64,000 bases of DNA from Rossellomorea vietnamensis (lineage in GTDB: Bacteria > Bacillota > Bacilli > Bacillales > Bacillaceae_B), in contig NZ_CP104558.1 in NCBI RefSeq assembly GCF_025398035.1, positions 930,001 through 994,000 of the forward strand. Reading direction: 5' to 3'. Numbering within the stretch: position 1 is the first letter of the stretch; each line of letters opens with the position of its first letter. Under the pieces are notes generated by a model, which saw only the letters and a program-made list of their open reading frames with translations, searched no databases and was not told where the DNA came from. Position numbers and translations under genes: made by a program. This document shows positions 8,256 to 17,927 of the stretch, one piece after another.

Positions 8256-9396
8256 AGCTGAATCCTTTCATGAGCATACTTACGATCTCATCCTCTTTTA
8301 CCTCGGTAATATCCTCGGGGACATCCTGACCATTTGTAACGTAGGCTGCACCGATCTTTGCCTCAGACATCATATTAATCATGCTACCGTAGCTTGATGT
8401 CTCGTCTGATTTAGTAAAGATGAAACGGTCAATATCAATAGAAGAAAATTGAGAAATGATTTCCCTCATATCCCGCTCTTTACTTGTCAATGACAGAACC
8501 AGGTAGGTTTCCATATGATGATCGAAATCGATGATCTTTTGCAAATCCTCTACGTATTTCCTTTCCCTGAAGTTACGACCTGCTGTATCAATGAATACAT
8601 GATCGTAGTCCACGAACTTCTCGATTGCTTTTTTGAAGTCTTCCATTTTATAGACCACTTCAACAGGGACGTTCAGGAGGCCCGCATAGGTTTTCAATTG
8701 TTCGATCGCAGCAATCCGGTAGGTGTCCGTAGTGATAAAGGCTATTTTCATGCGTTTTTCTATCACGGCTTCAGCGGCCATTTTGGCAAGCGTCGTCGTT
8801 TTCCCCACACCCGTAGGGCCAATGACATTGATATATTTCCGGTTATAACTTATTCCACCAAAAGTGAGTTCTTTTAAATATTGGTGAAAAAAGCGTTTCA
8901 CTTCTTTTTGAGCCCATTCATCCTTATTGACTGTGTGAATCGATTCACTTTTGATACTCTCTTCCATCGCATCTCCCAATTGAAATAGAGTAGCATCACT
9001 AACGTCCTGGTTCTTAAGGTGAAGCAGAACTTCCTTTACATCATCACTGAATTTCTCAAAATAGTTCCTGGAATTCATGGAAGAAATCATTTGCTTTAAT
9101 TCCTTTAATTCTGTTTCTACCAATCGATTGGAATCGTTCTGTTCTCTTTCCAAGGGAGGTTGATTGACCCCTGTTGAAGCCTGCTTGGTTTTCACCCGGC
9201 TGATTTCCAGCTTTTCATTTTCAACCCCCGGGTCAATGGCTGCGATGACTTGAATCATTTTTTTCTTGAACAATCCGATAAAGCCTCCTGTGTATGAGAC
9301 TTTGGAATTTAAAATGACTGCATCTTCACCCAGTTCTGCCCTGACCTTCTTCATTGCTTCATTCATGGATGGAGCCGTGTACTTCTTTACTTTCAT
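8236..9396 (-). CDS. flhF: Flagellar SRP-like GTPase FlhF
   Basis: This 386-residue protein is the third SRP-type GTPase beside Ffh and FtsY, both also in this window. It has a basic N-terminal region, a variable middle, and an NG domain with P-loop GPTGVGKT (193-200), then TTDTYR, DTAGR and TKSDE. It guides the site of flagellar assembly at the membrane and is regulated by FlhG. It overlaps flhA by 4 bases and flhG by 20. Length is slightly longer than in B. subtilis because of the variable middle. Confidence 0.96.
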   Translation of the reverse strand: MKVKKYTAPSMNEAMKKVRAELGEDAVILNSKVSYTGGFIGLFKKKMIQVIAAIDPGVENEKLEISRVKTKQASTGVNQPPLEREQNDSNRLVETELKELKQMISSMNSRNYFEKFSDDVKEVLLHLKNQDVSDATLFQLGDAMEESIKSESIHTVNKDEWAQKEVKRFFHQYLKELTFGGISYNRKYINVIGPTGVGKTTTLAKMAAEAVIEKRMKIAFITTDTYRIAAIEQLKTYAGLLNVPVEVVYKMEDFKKAIEKFVDYDHVFIDTAGRNFRERKYVEDLQKIIDFDHHMETYLVLSLTSKERDMREIISQFSSIDIDRFIFTKSDETSSYGSMINMMSEAKIGAAYVTNGQDVPEDITEVKEDEIVSMLMKGFSYERSSI

Positions 9397-11429
9397 CCTA
9401 CATTCACCACCCCTAAACTTTGTACTTCTACATTTGCTTCTAATTCGTTATACGAAATGATTGGGACCTGTGGGAAATATCTTTCCGTTAACTGTCTTAC
9501 ATACATTCTCACAGCAGGAGAACAGAGAATGACGGGGGATTCCTCCATAAGGGAAAGCTGTTCCACTTGTGAGGCGACAGCTTCCAGAATGCCCTGAGAA
9601 TCATTGGGATCCATGGATAAATAGTTGCCATGCTCTGTCTGCTGTATGGCATCGGCAATCATTTTCTCCACCTTTCCGCTCATGGTGACCACCTTTAAGG
9701 AAGTGTCCCCTTGAACATACTGATTCGTAATTTGTCTTGCGAGTGACTGTCTTACATACTCTGCTAACAAATCTGTATCCGAACTCATCTTACCGTAGTC
9801 GGCAAGTGTCTCGAAGATGATCGGTAAATTCCGGATGGAAACATTTTCTTTTAATAGCTTGGAGAGTACCTTTTGCACTTCTCCTACGGTCAATGGATTC
9901 GGTGTCACTTCCTCCACAAGTATCGGATAAGATTCCTGCAGATGATCGATGAGCTGCTTCGTTTCCTGCCTGCCAAGAAGTTCGTGGGCATTATTCTTAA
10001 TCATCTCCGTGATGTGGGTTGACACCACAGAAGGAGGATCTACTACGGTATATCCGAATATCTCTGCCTGCTCCTTCATATCTTCTGCTATCCATTTAGC
10101 AGGAAGACCGAAAGATGGCTCGATTGTATCGATCCCTTCAATGGAGTCATCTTCCACGCCTGGACTCATGGCCAAATAATGATCTAAGAGGAGTTCCCCG
10201 CGAGCCATCTCATTTCCTTTGATCTTCAACCGGTATTCGTTCGGCTGAAGCTGGATATTATCCCGGATCCTGACAACAGGGATGACAAGGCCAAGCTCGA
10301 TGGCCAACTGTCGTCTGATCATCACGATCCTATCAAGAAGGTCTCCCCCCTGGTTTGTATCTGCAAGTGGAATCAATCCATATCCGAACTCAAATTCAAT
10401 CGGATCGACGTTGAGAAGGTTTACGACGCTTTCAGGACTCTTCATTTCGTCCTGCCCCACCTCTTCCTCCATTTCCAGCATGTCCGCTTCACTTTCTTTA
10501 GGTGTCCTTGACAACATATAACCACCGATCCCGAGTAAGGCTGCTACCGGTATCGTCAAAATATCATTGATTGGCGTGGCTATGCCCAGCATGAAAATGG
10601 TGAACCCGGATACATAGAGCATGACAGGATATGCCAGAAGCTGATTCATGATATCCTGCCCCAGATTTCCTTCAGACGCAGCCCTCGTTACCACGATACC
10701 TGTTGCTGTCGATATTAACAAGGCCGGGATTTGACTGACGATCCCGTCGCCGACTGTCAGAAGCGAGTAACGGGTTGCTGCCTCTGCGATAGGGAGCCCT
10801 TGTTGGGTCATTCCAATGATGATCCCAAATATCAGGTTGATCAAGACGATGACGATCCCTGCGATGGCATCACCCTTTACAAATTTGGATGCTCCATCCA
10901 TCGCTCCATAGAAATCCGCTTCTCTCCCTACTTTTTCACGACGGTTCCTTGCATCATGCTCTGAGATCATCCCGGCATTTAAATCAGCATCGATACTCAT
11001 TTGTTTCCCGGGCATGGCATCGAGTGTAAAGCGCGCGGCAACTTCAGACACCCGCTCAGAACCTTTCGTGATGACAATAAATTGTATGACGATCAGTATG
11101 ATGAATACAACAAGTCCAACAAGGATATTCCCACCTACAACGAATGTTCCAAAGGTTTCCACAACGTCCCCCGCTTCACCTTTACTAAGGATCGATCTCG
11201 TTGTGGAAACATTTAGACCCAATCTGAAAAGCGTCAATAATAATAATAGGGAAGGAAATATAGAAAACTGTAACGGTTCGTTCATATTCATGGAGATTAG
11301 GAGGACAAGTAATGCAAGTGAAATATTCATGATGATCAATAAGCTCAATAACCAGGATGGGAATGGAATAATAAGCATGGCAACGATTAGTATGACACTG
11401 GCTAAAACGGATAAATCTCTTGCTGACAT
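9393..11429 (-). CDS. flhA: Flagellar export gate protein FlhA
   Basis: This 678-residue inner-membrane protein forms the export gate ring of the flagellar type III system. The N-terminal half has about eight membrane helices. The conserved FHIPEP cytoplasmic loop is seen around RFTLDAMPGKQMSID and RNRREKVGREADFYGAMDG (the latter read in two parts). The C-terminal cytosolic domain, from about residue 325, docks export chaperones and substrates. It lies between flhB and flhF. Length matches the family. Confidence 0.97.
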   Translation of the reverse strand: MSARDLSVLASVILIVAMLIIPFPSWLLSLLIIMNISLALLVLLISMNMNEPLQFSIFPSLLLLLTLFRLGLNVSTTRSILSKGEAGDVVETFGTFVVGGNILVGLVVFIILIVIQFIVITKGSERVSEVAARFTLDAMPGKQMSIDADLNAGMISEHDARNRREKVGREADFYGAMDGASKFVKGDAIAGIVIVLINLIFGIIIGMTQQGLPIAEAATRYSLLTVGDGIVSQIPALLISTATGIVVTRAASEGNLGQDIMNQLLAYPVMLYVSGFTIFMLGIATPINDILTIPVAALLGIGGYMLSRTPKESEADMLEMEEEVGQDEMKSPESVVNLLNVDPIEFEFGYGLIPLADTNQGGDLLDRIVMIRRQLAIELGLVIPVVRIRDNIQLQPNEYRLKIKGNEMARGELLLDHYLAMSPGVEDDSIEGIDTIEPSFGLPAKWIAEDMKEQAEIFGYTVVDPPSVVSTHITEMIKNNAHELLGRQETKQLIDHLQESYPILVEEVTPNPLTVGEVQKVLSKLLKENVSIRNLPIIFETLADYGKMSSDTDLLAEYVRQSLARQITNQYVQGDTSLKVVTMSGKVEKMIADAIQQTEHGNYLSMDPNDSQGILEAVASQVEQLSLMEESPVILCSPAVRMYVRQLTERYFPQVPIISYNELEANVEVQSLGVVNVG

Positions 11430-11447
11430 TGTTTCTCTCCTAACTGC

Positions 11448-12530
11448 TTACATCTGGTTTTTGATTCGGTAAACATAAGCTAAAATTTCTGCTACTGCCT
11501 TGAAAAATTCTTCAGGTACGCTATCGCCGATTTCTGCCGAGTCGTAGAGCGAACGCGCGAGCGGCCGGTTCTCTACCATGACGACGTCATTTTCACCTGC
11601 GATGTATTTTATTTTCTGTGCCAGGTAATCAACTCCCTTTGCCACGACATACGGGGCATCCATTTTATCCTCATCATATTTTAGGGCAATGGCAAAGTGA
11701 GTGGGATTGGTGATCACTACATCTGCCTCGGGTACTTCCTGCATCATGCGCCGCATGGCCATCTCCCGCTGTCTTTGCTTAATTTTAGACTTGATGAGAG
11801 GGTCCCCTTCAACATTTTTATGTTCGTCTTTCAGGTCCTGTTTCGACATCCGTATGTTCTTCTCAAAATCGTATTTTTGATATAGAAAATCAAAAAGTGA
11901 TAAGAATAATAACGCAAGGGATGCTGCAATTCCCATTTGGATCGTGAGACTTGCCATGGTCGTCAAGGAATCTCCCACCGATTTAAAGGACAGACTCAAC
12001 ACCCGGTCGATGTTCATCCATAAAACGACAAAGGTAATGGCCCCTACAAATGAAATTTTCAGAATGGATTTTAATAATTCGACAATGGCACGCAGGGAAA
12101 AAATCCGCTTAAATCCTTTAATGGGATCGATTTTCTCCAACTTAGGCTGTAAGGGCTCTGTCGTGAACATGACACCCACTTGTATATAATTGGAGATCAA
12201 GCCGGCAACGAGGGCGACGAGCATGATCGGACCAAGCAGCAGGGCAATCTCCTTCATCAGGTCCATGGTGATGACTTGTACGGTATTTTCAGTAAGATCC
12301 ATGAGCATGTATTCCTGAAACGTTTGATGAAACAAATCAAACACGATATCCCCTATATAAGAAGCACTGAAAGTCAGAAATAAAAAGACAGCCAGCAGAA
12401 TGATGGCCGTATTGACATCCTGACTTTTCGCTGTTTGACCTTTTTTTCTGGCGTCATCCCTTTTTTTAGGAGTTGCTTTCTCTGTCTTTTCCCCACTGAA
12501 ATACTGTAGGTCTAATGATAGCCACTGCAA
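11448..12530 (-). CDS. flhB: Flagellar export switch protein FlhB
   Basis: This export gate protein sets substrate specificity. It starts near the conserved FSGEKTEKATPKKR and has four membrane helices. The cytoplasmic domain has the autocleavage motif NPTH (N275 from the chosen start). Cleavage there, triggered with FliK, switches export from hook to filament proteins. I chose a TTG start at 12530 (360 residues) because GGAGG lies 8 bases upstream and the length equals B. subtilis FlhB. An upstream TTG at 12545 falls inside that ribosome binding site. One base separates it from the fliR stop. A partial homologue, ylqH, lies at 40475-40756. Confidence 0.95.
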   Translation of the reverse strand: MQWLSLDLQYFSGEKTEKATPKKRDDARKKGQTAKSQDVNTAIILLAVFLFLTFSASYIGDIVFDLFHQTFQEYMLMDLTENTVQVITMDLMKEIALLLGPIMLVALVAGLISNYIQVGVMFTTEPLQPKLEKIDPIKGFKRIFSLRAIVELLKSILKISFVGAITFVVLWMNIDRVLSLSFKSVGDSLTTMASLTIQMGIAASLALLFLSLFDFLYQKYDFEKNIRMSKQDLKDEHKNVEGDPLIKSKIKQRQREMAMRRMMQEVPEADVVITNPTHFAIALKYDEDKMDAPYVVAKGVDYLAQKIKYIAGENDVVMVENRPLARSLYDSAEIGDSVPEEFFKAVAEILAYVYRIKNQM

Positions 12531-12531
12531 T

Positions 12532-13308
12532 TTATGTGCCTCCAATAATTTTCATTAAATCCCTCATGGTTACAAACATCATTTCAAACAATTTCTGCAT
12601 GACCGTAAATGTGACCCCCATGACTATGAATAGCACGATGAAGGCTACCCCGATTTTTATGGGGAACCCAACCACAAAGATATTTAACTGTGGCACGGTC
12701 CTCGCTACGATGCCTAATGCCACATCTACCAGGAAAAGGGTCGCGACCACAGGAATGGACATCTGAAAAGCGATGATGAACATGGAATTAAAGGACGTAA
12801 TGACATAATCGATTAAATTCTCATTTCCAAACGGAATCCAAGGGGAATCGATCGGAATCAATTGATAACTGTAAAAAATCCCATCGAGCAGTAAATGATG
12901 ACCATTCAGGGCGAGCAATAACAAAAGGGCAAATGTGTACAAATATTGCCCTGTCAAAGGGCTTTGTGCTCCCGTTTGAGGGTCAATCACATTCGCAATG
13001 GCGAATCCCATTTGAAAATCAATGAAGCCCCCCGCTATTTGAATAGCCGTTACAATCATGTAGGCAACAAAGCCGATCAAAAGACCGATCATGGCTTCTT
13101 TCATGATCAAAAGGAAGTATTGCCCGTTGATTTCAAATGCCTTTGAGTCGATCGTATAGTACATGACCCATGATAGTACAACTGAAAAGGCGATTCGATG
13201 CTGTGCAGGTATATTTCGATATGAAAACAGCGGCATCGTGACAAAAAATGCCGAAACCCTCACAAAAACGAGTAGATATACCGATAGTATAGGTACGAGC
13301 TCTTCCAT
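12532..13308 (-). CDS. fliR: Flagellar export gate protein FliR
   Basis: This 258-residue membrane protein has about six hydrophobic helices and is part of the FliP5-FliQ4-FliR1 export channel. A conserved mid-segment (IDPQTGAQSPLTGQY) is typical of the family. It lies 4 bases after fliQ and is followed directly by flhB, the usual gate cluster order. Nothing unusual. Confidence 0.95.
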   Translation of the reverse strand: MEELVPILSVYLLVFVRVSAFFVTMPLFSYRNIPAQHRIAFSVVLSWVMYYTIDSKAFEINGQYFLLIMKEAMIGLLIGFVAYMIVTAIQIAGGFIDFQMGFAIANVIDPQTGAQSPLTGQYLYTFALLLLLALNGHHLLLDGIFYSYQLIPIDSPWIPFGNENLIDYVITSFNSMFIIAFQMSIPVVATLFLVDVALGIVARTVPQLNIFVVGFPIKIGVAFIVLFIVMGVTFTVMQKLFEMMFVTMRDLMKIIGGT

Positions 13309-13312
13309 TCTA

Positions 13313-13582
13313 CTACCCTACGAACCTTGTTAAATCTGAAAAAATCTGCGAAGTATACGTCACAAGCTTCGTTAACATCCAAGGCCCAAAGAAAACGATG
13401 CCAATCAGTACGGCCACAATTTTCGGAATGAATGCCAGTGTCTGTTCTTGAATTTGGGTTGTCGCTTGAAAAATACTGACAATCAAGCCGACAACCAGGG
13501 CCAGTAGCAGTAATGGGCCTGATACGACGAGAGTAACGTAGATACCCCGCTCTGCTATGGCAATTACGGATTCAGCATTCAT
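13313..13582 (-). CDS. fliQ: Flagellar export gate protein FliQ
   Basis: This 89-residue protein has two membrane helices (about 15-37 and 52-72) separated by the conserved FQATTQIQEQTLAFIPK loop. Four copies assemble with FliP and FliR into the channel that passes flagellar subunits. Size and position between fliP and fliR are standard. Confidence 0.96.
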   Translation of the reverse strand: MNAESVIAIAERGIYVTLVVSGPLLLLALVVGLIVSIFQATTQIQEQTLAFIPKIVAVLIGIVFFGPWMLTKLVTYTSQIFSDLTRFVG

Positions 13583-13596
13583 GGTAAGTCACCTAC

Positions 13597-14262
13597 TTAA
13601 AAGCTTTGTAAAAGAGATTTTATTACTAAATACCAGCCATCCACTAAAACAAATAGTAAAATTTTGAACGGCAATGAAATCATGACAGGAGGAAGCATCA
13701 TCATACCCATCGACATCAACACACTCGCAACGACCATATCGATGACCAAAAAGGGGATGAAGATCATAAATCCTATCTGAAAAGCAGTCTTGATTTCACT
13801 CAATGCGAAAGCCGGCACTAAGGATGTGAGAGGAATATCTTTCACTGATTCGGGACGATCGGCCCCTGAATATTCCAGAAACAATTCCAGATCCTTCTGT
13901 CTCGTCTGCTTACTCATAAATTCTTTAAAAGGAATCGAAGCTTTCGTGTACGCTTCTTCCAGATTGATCTCCTCGTTAAATAAAGGTGTCAACGCTTCAT
14001 CATTCACCTCTTGGAAAGTAGGAGCCATGATAAAGAAAGTAAGAAATAAAGAAAGTCCGATCAACACCTGATTCGGTGGCATTTGCTGAGTGGCAAGGGA
14101 CGTACGGACGAAGGACAGGACAATCATGATCCGGGTAAAAGATGTCATCAATATCAGGATACTGGGTGCAAGGGATAAGACGGTAAAGAGTAGCAGCAGC
14201 TTTACACTGGTCGACACATCATCTGCTGAGCTGCTATTGAAAAACTCCATGAATTCATTCAT
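13597..14262 (-). CDS. fliP: Flagellar export gate protein FliP
   Basis: This 221-residue membrane protein forms the pentameric core of the export gate. Conserved features are LAPSILILMTSFTRI with RTSLATQQMPPNQVLIGL following (about 31-72), and near the C-terminus MGMMMLPPVMISLPFK. There are about four membrane helices. Its start overlaps the fliO end by 8 bases. FliO, FliP, FliQ and FliR are consecutive, as is usual. Confidence 0.97.
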   Translation of the reverse strand: MNEFMEFFNSSSADDVSTSVKLLLLFTVLSLAPSILILMTSFTRIMIVLSFVRTSLATQQMPPNQVLIGLSLFLTFFIMAPTFQEVNDEALTPLFNEEINLEEAYTKASIPFKEFMSKQTRQKDLELFLEYSGADRPESVKDIPLTSLVPAFALSEIKTAFQIGFMIFIPFLVIDMVVASVLMSMGMMMLPPVMISLPFKILLFVLVDGWYLVIKSLLQSF

Positions 14263-14893
14263 CAGACTGTTTCCCCTTATTCTTTAACTCCTCGAGCATC
14301 TTTTTCCTACCCTTGTTCATTTCCTCAAGCTGTGATTTCAACTGAGCTTGAAATGACCTGTCCGTTTTATTCGGCGAAGATCCTTTGACTCTGTTCATCA
14401 AGCTGGAAACGGCATATTTGGTATCGGGGAATTGGGATTCTTCATAATAGGAAAGAATCTCTTCTTTCTCCTTTTCATCCCTTACCTCTTTCAAAAGCTG
14501 AATATCTTCACCCACACCCAGGACCAGTACCTGTCTGCCTACCTTTACGATCTGTACTGAACGGTTCCCCCCAAGTGGGGTCCCGCCTAAATGGTTGATT
14601 AATTTTGTTTGCTGAAATGATCTTCCTTTTTGATTAATGAACTTTAATAAAAAATATATGAGTGCCACTACAAAGATAAGGGCAACGATCATCTTAAGGT
14701 AATCTAAAAACGTAACGGAAGTGGCAAGCCCTGATTCAGAACCTTCCACTCCATCCGTTTGCTGCCCCTCGCATGTATCCGGATGCTCTATGCAGTCTTT
14801 CACATTATTCACTTCAGCAAATGCTTTCATATCCCCGGCGGCTGCCGTGAAGATGAAAAGCAATATTGCAAATAGCATTTGAAACTTTTTCAA
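14255..14893 (-). CDS. fliO: Flagellar export assembly protein FliO (FliZ in B. subtilis)
   Basis: The chosen TTG start (14893) gives 212 residues with a signal peptide (KKFQMLFAILLFIFTAAAG) and an exported segment with two cysteines in DCIEHPDTC. A membrane helix follows (IVALIFVVALIYFLLKF, about 82-98), then a cytosolic domain. AAGGTG lies 6 bases upstream of the TTG. A longer frame reaches 15040 but would run far into cheY. FliO helps assemble the FliP ring. In Bacillus the gene is called fliZ. The name follows its position before fliP, a FliO-type layout and size. Confidence 0.88.
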   Translation of the reverse strand: MKKFQMLFAILLFIFTAAAGDMKAFAEVNNVKDCIEHPDTCEGQQTDGVEGSESGLATSVTFLDYLKMIVALIFVVALIYFLLKFINQKGRSFQQTKLINHLGGTPLGGNRSVQIVKVGRQVLVLGVGEDIQLLKEVRDEKEKEEILSYYEESQFPDTKYAVSSLMNRVKGSSPNKTDRSFQAQLKSQLEEMNKGRKKMLEELKNKGKQSDE

Positions 14894-14916
14894 TACATGC
14901 ACCTTCTTATTAACTG

Positions 14917-15279
14917 TTAGCTTAACGCTTTCTGGATCGCTTCGATTACACGATCCGCCTGGAACGGCTTGACGATAAAATCTTTCGCACCAGCTTGAAT
15001 CGCATCGATGACCATGGCTTGTTGGCCCATGGCTGAACACATAATGATTTTTGCAGAGGCATCAATCGACTTGATTTCCTTTAAGGCAGCAATCCCATCT
15101 TTTTCAGGCATGGTAATATCCATCGTCACAAGATCGGGTTTTAACTCCTTGTATTTATCCACAGCCTGACTTCCATCCGCTGCTTCCCCTACTACGTCAA
15201 ATCCATTTTTCGTTAAAATATCTTTGATCATCATTCTCATAAAGGCTGCATCATCTACAATTAGAATCTTATTCGCCAT
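14917..15279 (-). CDS. cheY: Chemotaxis response regulator CheY
   Basis: This 120-residue single receiver domain has the acidic pair in LIVDDAAFMR, phospho-acceptor D54 in TMDITMPEKDG, the switch residue in CSAMG, and the lysine in FIVKPF. CheY-P binds FliM/FliY at the motor; in Bacillus this favours counterclockwise rotation and smooth swimming. I chose the second ATG (MANKILIVDD): GGAGG lies about 9 bases upstream and the length equals B. subtilis CheY. It lies between fliY and fliO, as in B. subtilis. Confidence 0.97.
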   Translation of the reverse strand: MANKILIVDDAAFMRMMIKDILTKNGFDVVGEAADGSQAVDKYKELKPDLVTMDITMPEKDGIAALKEIKSIDASAKIIMCSAMGQQAMVIDAIQAGAKDFIVKPFQADRVIEAIQKALS

Positions 15280-15321
15280 TACCCTCATCCTCCATTATCT
15301 CTAATTAAAATCTTCTATTAT

Positions 15322-16482
15322 TTATTTCAGTTTTTTAATTCGATCACTCTGACTAACAATGTCGGTTATCCTGACACCAAAGTTCTCATCGATGACAACG
15401 ACTTCCCCTTTGGCCATCAACTGGCTATTCACAAGGATATTGACCGGCTCTCCCGCCAACTTATCGAGTTCGATGATCGAACCAGACGACAACTCAAGGA
15501 TGTCTCTGACTGATCGATTCGTTCTTCCAAGCTCCACCGTCACTTGAAGTGGAATATCCAACAGCATATTTAGATTGTTACTTTCCTGCTGTCCCAGTGG
15601 AGCAGGCTCGAAACTGCTGAATGTAGCCGGTTGTACATGTACGGGCTCAGATTGTCCGCTTTGTTCCCCCAGATGCTGAGAGTGGGACTGATGATGCGGG
15701 TTCGTGCTTTCATGGATCCCGCTATATACCGGTTCAGGAACGGAATGCGGTGCTTCCACCATACTTGGTGCCGATGCAGCCGCCACTTCCTCTGTCGCAC
15801 CACCATTCATTAATTCATCCACTAAGCTTCTGGCAAAGGATAGGGGAAGGAGCTGCATGATATTAGAATCAATCAGATCTCCAATTTTCAACGAAAACGA
15901 TACTTTAACAAGCAGGTCTTGATCTGGGATGTTTTCTTCCCCTTCTCCCCGGGGAATGTACATAAGATCAATGGATGGAGGTGAAATATCCACCTTCTTA
16001 CTGAATACAGTCGACATGGATGTAGCGGCTGAACCCATCATCTGATTCATGGCCTCCTGTACAGCGCTGAGCTGGATTTCACCGAGATCCCCGGATGGGT
16101 TTCTTCCATCGCCGCCAAGCATCAAGTCGGCAATGATGGACGCATCCGATTGTTGGATCACGAGCAAATTCACACCGGAGAACCCTTCCGTATACTGAAC
16201 CTGAATGGCTACATAAGGATGAGGAAATTCCTCTTCTAAATAGTTCTTGTCAATGATGGTCACTTTAGGGGTCGTAATTTCCACCTTCTGATTTAATAAG
16301 GTGGAAAGTGCGGTTGCAGAACTTCCAAACGATATGTTCCCGATTTCACCCAAAGCATCTTCTTCTATGGAGCTGATATAATCACTCATCTTAATTTCTT
16401 TGCGTTCTTCTACTTTTTCTTCTGGCTCCGCAGAACCACGAAGTAACGCATCTATTTCATCTTGCGATAACATATCACTCAT
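15322..16482 (-). CDS. fliY: Flagellar switch protein and CheY-P phosphatase FliY (FliN fusion)
   Basis: This 386-residue protein combines an N-terminal CheY-P binding peptide (LSQDEIDALLRG), a central CheC-like domain and a C-terminal FliN domain (VTVELGRTNRSVRDILELSSGS, read in two parts). Both phosphatase patterns are intact: DALGEIGN and SAVQEAMN. It forms the lower C-ring and removes phosphate from CheY-P at the motor. The linker (about 230-290) is rich in H, S, Q and P. It overlaps fliM by 8 bases. Confidence 0.96.
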   Translation of the reverse strand: MSDMLSQDEIDALLRGSAEPEEKVEERKEIKMSDYISSIEEDALGEIGNISFGSSATALSTLLNQKVEITTPKVTIIDKNYLEEEFPHPYVAIQVQYTEGFSGVNLLVIQQSDASIIADLMLGGDGRNPSGDLGEIQLSAVQEAMNQMMGSAATSMSTVFSKKVDISPPSIDLMYIPRGEGEENIPDQDLLVKVSFSLKIGDLIDSNIMQLLPLSFARSLVDELMNGGATEEVAAASAPSMVEAPHSVPEPVYSGIHESTNPHHQSHSQHLGEQSGQSEPVHVQPATFSSFEPAPLGQQESNNLNMLLDIPLQVTVELGRTNRSVRDILELSSGSIIELDKLAGEPVNILVNSQLMAKGEVVVIDENFGVRITDIVSQSDRIKKLK

Positions 16483-17473
16483 CTTCGTCGTCTCCCCCTT
16501 TCAACGAATCTAAAATTTGCACGGCCATTTTTTTATTTGATTTACCAGGCTGTGCAGTGAATTTAGGAATCTCACCTATTTTTACAGTTAAAGGATCATC
16601 GATTCGTGTGTTCATTTCAATGACATCTCCAATCGAAAGCATCAGGAACTCTTCGATGGTGATGTCTGATTGTCCTAATTCAGCTACGATTGGAACTTGT
16701 GCCCTCTTGATTCTTCTTTCCAGCTGGGCGGTTTCTTCAGGGTTGCTCTCTTTCCGCTTTGATTCCATCCAATAACTGCCGGATAATTTCGGAAGGATCG
16801 GTTCCAATACAACGTGAGGAATGCAAATGTTGATCATTCCACTGGTCTCACCAATCGTTGTATTCAAGGAAATGACCACTACGGTTTCATTGGGAGAGAC
16901 CATTTGCAGAAACTGTGGATTCACTTCAAACTCAGCAAACAAAGGATCGACGTCCACCACGGTGCTCCAGGCTTCCCTGAGATTTTCAAACGCCTTTTCA
17001 AATAGTTGGCTCATGATTCTCGTTTCAATTTCCGTTAAGCTTTCCACTTTATTGACACTGATCCCTCTGCCTCCCATGACCCGGTCCATCATCGAATAAG
17101 CAATATTCGGGTTGATTTCCATGAGGATCCTGCCATCCAAAGGCGGCAGTTCATATACGTTCAAAATCGTCATTTTCGGTACGGAACGAATAAATTCCTC
17201 ATAAGGGATCTGATCAGCAGAAGCTACATTGATTTGAACGTACGTTCTTAGCTGGGCAGAGAAATAGGTCGTTAAAATCCTTGCGAAATTCTCATGGATC
17301 CTCGTTAAGCTTCTGATCTGGTCTTTTGAAAAACGCAGGGCTCTCTTAAAATCATATACTTTGACTTTCTTCTCTTCTTCTTCTTTCTTGAAATCATCCG
17401 CACTCATCTCCCCTGTATTGAGGGCTGATAACAGAGCATCAATTTCACTTTGAGACAATATTTCACTTGCCAT
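16475..17473 (-). CDS. fliM: Flagellar motor switch protein FliM
   Basis: This 332-residue C-ring protein has the N-terminal CheY-P binding motif (LSQSEIDALLSA), a CheC-like middle domain (about 45-240) and a C-terminal FliN-like domain (IVAELGQSDITIEEFLML). It connects FliG with FliY and reads CheY-P. The CheC-type active residues are not obvious in its middle domain, as expected for FliM. It lies between fliL and fliY. Confidence 0.97.
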   Translation of the reverse strand: MASEILSQSEIDALLSALNTGEMSADDFKKEEEEKKVKVYDFKRALRFSKDQIRSLTRIHENFARILTTYFSAQLRTYVQINVASADQIPYEEFIRSVPKMTILNVYELPPLDGRILMEINPNIAYSMMDRVMGGRGISVNKVESLTEIETRIMSQLFEKAFENLREAWSTVVDVDPLFAEFEVNPQFLQMVSPNETVVVISLNTTIGETSGMINICIPHVVLEPILPKLSGSYWMESKRKESNPEETAQLERRIKRAQVPIVAELGQSDITIEEFLMLSIGDVIEMNTRIDDPLTVKIGEIPKFTAQPGKSNKKMAVQILDSLKGGDDEDE

Positions 17474-17501
17474 CCCTTCACCTCCAAACCTTCAGGCCAA
17501 T

Positions 17502-17927
17502 TTATTGAATCATCATAGAGGTGATATATACTCTTTCAACCGCGCCTTCCTGCATGAGGGAGTTCACTTTGTCTTTCACCTTTGTCTCGACCAATTCTTT
17601 CCCTTTTTTCCCTTGCAGTTCTTCTGCTTTCAATTCTGAAAGCTCTTCTATGATGATATTATTCACTTGAAAATCCCTTTTCGCTAATTCTTTCTTCGCT
17701 TTCTTACTATCCGTTTGAATCTTAAAAGAGATACGAATAAAGTCGTTGCTCATTAAATTGGTGGTCATTTCAGGTATGTCCACTGAGTTTTCAATCACTT
17801 CTTCAATGGAGGGACCTTTTGCTTCCTCATCCCCGGAAAACTTCAGCAATACCACCAGTGCTATGACACCGACGAGGGTAATGGTCACCAATGAGATCAT
17901 CATGATGGTCATCGTTTTACTCTTCAA
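17502..17927 (-). CDS. fliL: Flagellar basal body protein FliL
   Basis: This 141-residue protein has one N-terminal membrane helix (about 5-29) and an extracytoplasmic FliL domain ending RVYITSMMIQ. FliL surrounds the stator units and supports torque. Its ATG overlaps the swrD stop as ATGA. Size is usual. Confidence 0.93.
   Translation of the reverse strand: MKSKTMTIMMISLVTITLVGVIALVVLLKFSGDEEAKGPSIEEVIENSVDIPEMTTNLMSNDFIRISFKIQTDSKKAKKELAKRDFQVNNIIIEELSELKAEELQGKKGKELVETKVKDKVNSLMQEGAVERVYITSMMIQ

Noticed and set aside
15570..15806. Alternative minus-strand frame inside fliY
   Set aside because: It overlaps the linker of fliY in another frame; the fliY frame has clear domains on both sides, so no frameshift or nested gene is supported.
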